NCBI GenBank assembly: GCA_035578905.1
Contig: JAQJVL010000147.1
Span: 1 to 64,000 of the forward strand
Source: Stictocephala bisonia
Lineage: Eukaryota > Arthropoda > Insecta > Hemiptera > Membracidae
DNA: 64,000 bases
Reading direction: 5' to 3'
A program made the translations under genes and the position numbers. This document shows, piece after piece, positions 59,109 to 64,000 of the stretch. The notes below the pieces were generated by a model. The model was not told where the DNA came from and searched no databases. It saw only the letters and a list, made by a program, of their open reading frames with translations. Position 1 is the first letter of the stretch. The number at the start of each line of letters is the position of its first letter.

Positions 59109-60621
59109 CAGTCCAGTTTGAAATCTACGTCTGCATAATATCAATCAATACTACTGAAGAGTTTTCAACGATACTGGCAACAATTATTAGGAGGTATCAT
59201 GTATATAATGTGATGTTTTTTTTTTTTTTTTTAATAAAAACATATTATTATTATTATAAAAATTTTTCCAATAGTATTCATGTTTAATGTAAAATTCACA
59301 GAAAACGAACTTGATAGGAGTATTTTATTTTTCCTGGTAAAGTGTACGTCCAACTAACAAATTTTAAGTCCTTTCCTCCTCAGTCATTCCATATCGTGTG
59401 TGTGTGTAGGGAGGGGGGGGGCAATAACGTACCCTCAAAGAACCCTTATTTGAATAACCAACAGAAAGGACATTTAATAATGGCATCAGACTGGTCGAGA
59501 AGTCCTTTGATATGCAATTCGACAAAATTAGAACTAGTTTGGTAGATAAATAAAGGAATAAAAATTATTAATTTCAAATACAGAATCTAATCAGATTTTA
59601 AAGATTATTTATATATTGAGCTAATTCAAACTTGTTACTTAATTAGCTCCTATTCGCAAACATTTGTAAAACATCCTTCAAATGCTGAATTATTTTTCAA
59701 CCATAAAAATAGTTAAAACCTGAGATAATGCCCAATGTGTGTTGTGAATTTAACGTTTACTTTTGCAAATATTTTAATTTAATAAGGTAAATTCATAATA
59801 ATGATAATATACAACTTTAATAAACAATGTTATAACTGTTTCAAAGTACTTAATAAATTGATAATGTGTCTCAGCAGCTTACCTACTTTTTTTATTGCGT
59901 GTTTGTGAAGGTATATTTCAATAGATTTGGGAGACAAAAGTTAGGAACTTTAAATTAATCATCTGGTTTTTGGGGGAGAGCAACAACGTTTGAGTCCATT
60001 CCTTAACAAAAGTCTTTAAATGTATTCTATTTAACTAATCTCGTTGTATAATTTTTATTCTTGTATATTGACATTTTATGAATTTTTTCCCAATGAATAT
60101 TAGCTTGTTATTTTCACTCTTAAGACTTAAAACACAATTTTATTAATAAACAATAGAATAAGTTAATTTAAATTTTCTATATTATTGTTTTAAACTAGCT
60201 TTTGTATTCTTATTGCTGCATCAAAATATTAATGGAATTTATTACCACTGCCAACTGCAGAATTTAAATACTTAAACTGCGCAGGGAAGACAAAAAATCA
60301 CTTATTTTCAAAGTAAATTGAGTTTGAAACAATGCACTAGTGAAAAATTGTAAATCACACACATTTGTGAGTTTTTCAGACAAGTAATTAATTTGACTTA
60401 AAATACATTGAAACACAAATGCACCAAACAATCCTCGAAAAAAATTTTTATTACTATAGGCCAATTAGTACATATATTATTCCAATGAAAAAAATATTTT
60501 GAAAATTTAGATAAACTTAGCTTAAATAGAGGCCGCATAGTTTTGGGGGTTTATGAATTCGGAAAAAGCATCAAGGAGTTACTATGGGAAACAAGACTCA
60601 ATTCATTAACTATAACAGTTC
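59109..60621. other. AT-rich stretch with poly(T), no gene
   Basis: T-run near 59214-59232. A frame at 59342-59545 spans a G-run and shows no domain. Confidence 0.5.
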
Positions 60622-60810
60622 ACTTATAAAAGTACAGTTAGTATATCTTATGTATATTATTTAATTTTCATGTGGATTATTTGTTTTTAATGGCAGTCCA
60701 CTTTTTTATATAGTAAGAGAAGGCAAAAAAACTATGCAGTTGTAAATAATTAGATCAAGATGGCTGTAATTGCAAAATGAGTGAAAATATTGTTGATACT
60801 AGTGACTAGT
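60622..60810 (+). repeat. 189 bp direct repeat, copy 1
   Basis: Aligned without gaps to 61472-61660 at a constant 850 bp offset. I see only two substitutions (GATGG/GACGG, and GTGACTAGT/GTGAGTAGT). It contains a TATAAAAG word near its start. Confidence 0.95.
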
Positions 60811-61079
60811 TCATAACTATAACATGCTTAGCGATGTAATAATATCTGTATAAAATATAAACAAAATTCTTACTCTTTAATATACAACAAGCAATTTTAC
60901 TGCCAATTCGATTTCATTTTATGAATTATACTGTAATTTATATATAAACTTATTAATACAAATACTCTCAGTAAATATAAACCATACTCAACCATACTGT
61001 TACATTTTACTTCAGTTAAAGATATGTCCATGTGTTTCATCCAACACCATTAATGTTGTCTGGAATGTCATGAGTCTTT

Positions 61080-61330
61080 GAGTCTACAATTGTTCAGTTG
61101 AAGGGATTTGAAGTCTCTTGCACTGCTTTACACCCCCTTGCATTATTAATACTTGAGAGGGAGAAGTAGATTGTCCTTTTGCAGCTATAAAATGGATGGC
61201 ATGTTCCGTTTTGTTTTCTCGATGACCTCTGAATCTGTTAATAGGTGGATGGATCAAATAAGTGTTTTCAGACAAGATGTTATAGTCAATTAACTGCACA
61301 CATGTGCTTTACAAGAAAAATAAACTTGGT
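61080..61330 (-). repeat. Dispersed repeat R, copy 3
   Basis: Reverse-oriented match to 45960-46175 (GCAAGGGGGTGTAAAGCAGT against GCAGTGGGGGTTGCGAAGCA). A minus frame of 71 codons (61084-61299), with EHAIHFIAAKGQSTSPSQ, is open but not assignable. Confidence 0.5.
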
Positions 61331-61471
61331 GATATGACTGAAATTCCTTAAAACATATCACTCAGGGGTAAGGATGGTACTAAAAAAGACCTACGTACAG
61401 TGGTGATAAATACGTTGCTTAAAATATATACATTAAATAAAAGCTTTATTCTACTTATCCTTTATCCTATT

Positions 61472-61660
61472 ACTTATAAAAGTACAGTTAGTATATCTTA
61501 TGTATATTATTTAATTTTCATGTGGATTATTTGTTTTTAATGGCAGTCCACTTTTTTATATAGTAAGAGAAGGCAAAAAAACTATGCAGTTGTAAATAAT
61601 TAGATCAAGACGGCTGTAATTGCAAAATGAGTGAAAATATTGTTGATACTAGTGAGTAGT
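61472..61660 (+). repeat. 189 bp direct repeat, copy 2
   Basis: Second copy, flanks unrelated to those of copy 1. The ends are not TG...CA, so an LTR identity is doubtful. Confidence 0.95.
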
Positions 61661-63281
61661 CCTGGGCCTAACAACGTACTTTGTTAGTATAAGTACTAAA
61701 ACATAGTATAACAACAGTAGGTTAGGTTAACTGCTGTACAATTTTAACAAAACCAAGGTAATTTATTAATAAAAAAATAAGAATAATTACAAAATACAGT
61801 CAAAAACAACAAAAGAGTCTAAATCAATGTTATTGTTGTGTTTATTACTGATAAACTTCAATAACCTCAATCTGAAATAAGGTAAACGACTAGTCACTTT
61901 TGTTACAGTCTAAAATAATGCAATGAAACAATAAAGTTTTACATTGAAAAATGTTACGTACCAGCAGATTCTTTAAATTACAACTATGAATCTGCTGAAT
62001 TAAAATGAAATTTAGAAAATCTATTGTATTGAAGGCTCAGAAAACCAATTTAATCCAACCTTAGTTAAAATGAAATATTTTAAAATTAAATTACATGAAT
62101 TCATTTAGGGAAAAACAATTTATGACTATTTGTAAGTGATTAGTATTGCCATTAGCTGCTTTTTTGAATACAAGTCTGTATCTAGGAATTCTCCATAAGG
62201 CTTTGCCTGGGAGGTAACTCCTTTATTTCTCAAATTAACATTATTAAGTTTAACTATTATAAGTGTATATATTTACTGTTGTATTGTTATGTATTTTTGT
62301 ACGTTTTTATGAGAAATAAAGCTTATTTCTCATATAATAAATCGGTAGTTACAAAGGCAATCAATAAAACTAACAACATACGTAAAACTATGAAATGTGG
62401 AACTGAAACGAACAGATCTTATTACTTATAATACCACAAAGTCTAAAGTCATTTAAATATCCTACTATATATTTAAGTATAGGTAACCCTTGTGAACATA
62501 TTTTAACAGCTAATAAAGTGTTAAACAATTATAATCATTGGAGATCATAGAATATTTTCATGTAAAGAAAGAATCTTTTCTCATCATCATAGAAGAACTG
62601 TTTACTAAAATTCGATGGCTTAGTATGAAAACCTCGTATTTCCAAATTTTACCAAAAATGACATTTTGGTGGTTTTAGTTGGAAAACCTTGTATATTATA
62701 CTAAACATATGTTAAAAAAAATCTTTCTGCATCGTGCTGCTCCCTACAAACAAACAAAAGAACCACGTATATCGACTGCTCCCAAGATTTAGTGTGAAGA
62801 CCTAGTACATCCAGGGAATATTGATTGCATTTTTTAAGTGTCTATTTTGTATTCTGCGACTTCTAATCATGTTGTGTGTGTAACTCCGAATGTAGTGAGG
62901 CAAGTATTATGTTACACTATCAATTAAATACACTATTTTAGTCTGGTATTCCAGTATTGTGAAGTATAATCTAGGCTATTAAAAGTGAAAAGCACGTAAA
63001 ATCAAATGCACATAACCGTGAAAACCTCGTATGAAAGATATACGTGGTTTTCATATTTAGGCTACCATGTAATAGCTCAACTAACACTAGATTTACGAGT
63101 GTTTCAAAGCACGTAAGGTACAACAAATAAATCGTAGTGGCACTATGAAAATGACCACTGTCTTACGAAATACCCTAATAATCTAGACTAGTTGCTGATT
63201 AATCAAATTATTGGCCCATTCTATTAATAACACAGAATAGGCTACCTATGAAAGTGCTCTTAACCATGGTTTTGGTTCCAG
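61661..63281. other. AT-rich stretch upstream of the host exons
   Basis: No promoter could be identified. It holds a perfect hairpin ATGAGAAATAA/TTATTTCTCAT (62309-62319 and 62323-62333) and several GAAAACCTCGTAT-like words (near 62628, 62681, 62796 and 63019). Confidence 0.5.
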
Positions 63282-63435
63282 GAGATTCAATCTGAGATGT
63301 CAAGAGGAAACTTGTTAGTCAAGCTTGCCCTTAAAGGGGAAACGGACCACGTCTATGCACAGAATCGTGGAATTAGCCGTCAACAATCTCAAAATGGTCC
63401 TAAACTCATCCTTCCTGACACAGTTTCAGTTAAAG
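63282..63435 (+). CDS. Host gene, first visible exon (unknown protein)
   Basis: A 154 bp exon preceded by a pyrimidine-rich acceptor ending TTCCAG and followed by the donor AAAG|GTAAT. In frame it encodes 51 residues and one extra base: EIQSEMSRGNLLVKLALKGE near the start, LILPDTVSVK at the end, polar and Gln-rich in between (no domain recognised). The frame is open throughout, and the exit phase (1) fits the next exon exactly. The frame is closed by a TAA about 20 bp upstream of the acceptor, consistent with an intron there. Phase 0 entry is needed; phase 1 entry would meet a TGA. Alternatively translation could begin at the internal ATG at 63297. The product was not identified. Confidence 0.6.
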
Positions 63436-63639
63436 GTAATAACATTTTACTGGTTGTACTAGGCAGATGACCTGATGAAGTTTTCATGTAATGAAAGAAC
63501 AAATAAAATTGTTGTAAGACTAGTATACAACTATAAATAACCTTGATTGTTTTGTGGTATAAACATGTTCAATCAGAATGTTCATTTTTATCGATCAATA
63601 TGGCTTTTTTCGCACACTGTTAATTTTTCTATTTTGTAG

Positions 63640-63714
63640 GAGATTGTTTGGTAAACCCGCAGGCTACCAAATTGGAATCTTCACCCACCACGACAGGCAG
63701 TATTTCAAATGAAG
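63640..63714 (+). CDS. Host gene, second visible exon (75 bp, phase 1-1)
   Basis: Bounded by TTTTTCTATTTTGTAG|G and GAAG|GTAGAT. Joined to the previous exon's last base it starts GDCLVNPQATKLESS and ends with ISNE. Its length is a multiple of three with phase 1 at both ends, so it can be skipped or duplicated without breaking the frame. It resembles the next exon (NPQATKLE against NPLATNME, 22 of 30 aligned bases identical), suggesting tandem exon duplication. Intron lengths are 204 bp before and 221 bp after. Residues are Ser/Thr-rich; no known domain. Confidence 0.65.
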
Positions 63715-63935
63715 GTAGATAAACTGTTAATGAATTCCGATGAAATAGTCAGTTATTAACAATGACTGAAATTTTGTACCACAAAATTACTTTTTAACCA
63801 ACTTGAAATGTTTACTTCTTCGATAGTGCTAGTAAAATTCGCAAGTTTCTCTGGCTTCCGTTTAATAAAATGTTTAACCCATTAAGTAATCACATTTTAG
63901 CCCAACTAACATAGAACACATTTCACTTTTTACAG

Positions 63936-64000
63936 GTGATCAAAGCGCATGGGCGCAATCAACAAATCCGCTGGCTACCAACATGGAACCAAATCTAAAC
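63936..64000 (+). CDS. Host gene, third visible exon, cut by window end
   Basis: Acceptor TTTCACTTTTTACAG|G. In phase it reads GDQSAWAQSTNPLATNMEPN and continues past the edge. It starts with the same Gly-Asp as the previous exon and keeps the NPxATxxE motif, so further copies may lie downstream. Function unknown. Confidence 0.65.

Noticed and set aside
57962..59144. A 274- or 227-codon repeat protein on the minus strand
   Set aside because: Several frames are equally open, there are no splice or start signals, and the tandem array explains it.

Overview
This is a eukaryotic, almost certainly insect, nuclear window. It is very AT-rich and nearly free of genes. It carries arthropod-type transposable elements, several SINE families, long minisatellites and short CCTAA/TTAGG tracts (the usual insect telomere unit). 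No bacterial operon, CRISPR array or ordinary prokaryotic signal is visible. The amount and variety of repeats suggest a large insect genome, for example a hemipteran or polyneopteran; the sequence alone does not fix the species.

Layout. 33-4118 is a composite element: a roughly 740 bp inverted repeat around an open Ty3/Gypsy pol fragment (protease, reverse transcriptase, start of RNase H) on the minus strand. 4.1-12.6 kb holds SINE remnants, two copies of a duplicated segment (6790-7866 and 8890-10889), a foldback element inserted in the second copy, and a separate 1168 bp foldback element (11296-12463) with a TTA target duplication. 14.4-17 kb holds a G-rich 36 bp minisatellite and a 60 bp tandem array. 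18.9-22.3 kb is a decayed non-LTR retrotransposon (esterase C-terminus, endonuclease, reverse transcriptase) on the minus strand. 23.3-23.5 kb joins the G-rich minisatellite to a 46 bp alternating purine/pyrimidine tract. 28-31 kb holds degenerate CCTAA repeats, another minisatellite patch and a 52 bp array. 33.8-34.3 kb is a SINE joined to the GIY-YIG end of a Penelope-like element. 35-39 kb is a mosaic of SINE tails, minisatellite patches and a 5S-rRNA-headed SINE. 46.9-48.8 kb is a satellite with mixed 78, 84 and 91 bp monomers. 49.4-57 kb holds a possible mariner-like transposase remnant and tRNA-derived SINEs. 57.9-59.1 kb is a 36 bp array open in several frames. 60.6-61.7 kb carries two nearly identical 189 bp direct repeats.

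The best evidence for a host gene is at the extreme right edge. Three plus-strand exons (63282-63435, 63640-63714, 63936 to beyond the window) have good splice sites, matching phase-1 junctions and one continuous reading frame. The second and third look like tandemly duplicated exons. Everything else coding-like is transposon remnant or repeat.

The strongest system-level observations are: SINEs with different RNA-polymerase-III heads (tRNA-like and 5S-rRNA-like) that share one body and tail; a dispersed 36 bp minisatellite family whose unit contains four closely spaced G-triplets; and a TIR-flanked, still-open Gypsy pol fragment.
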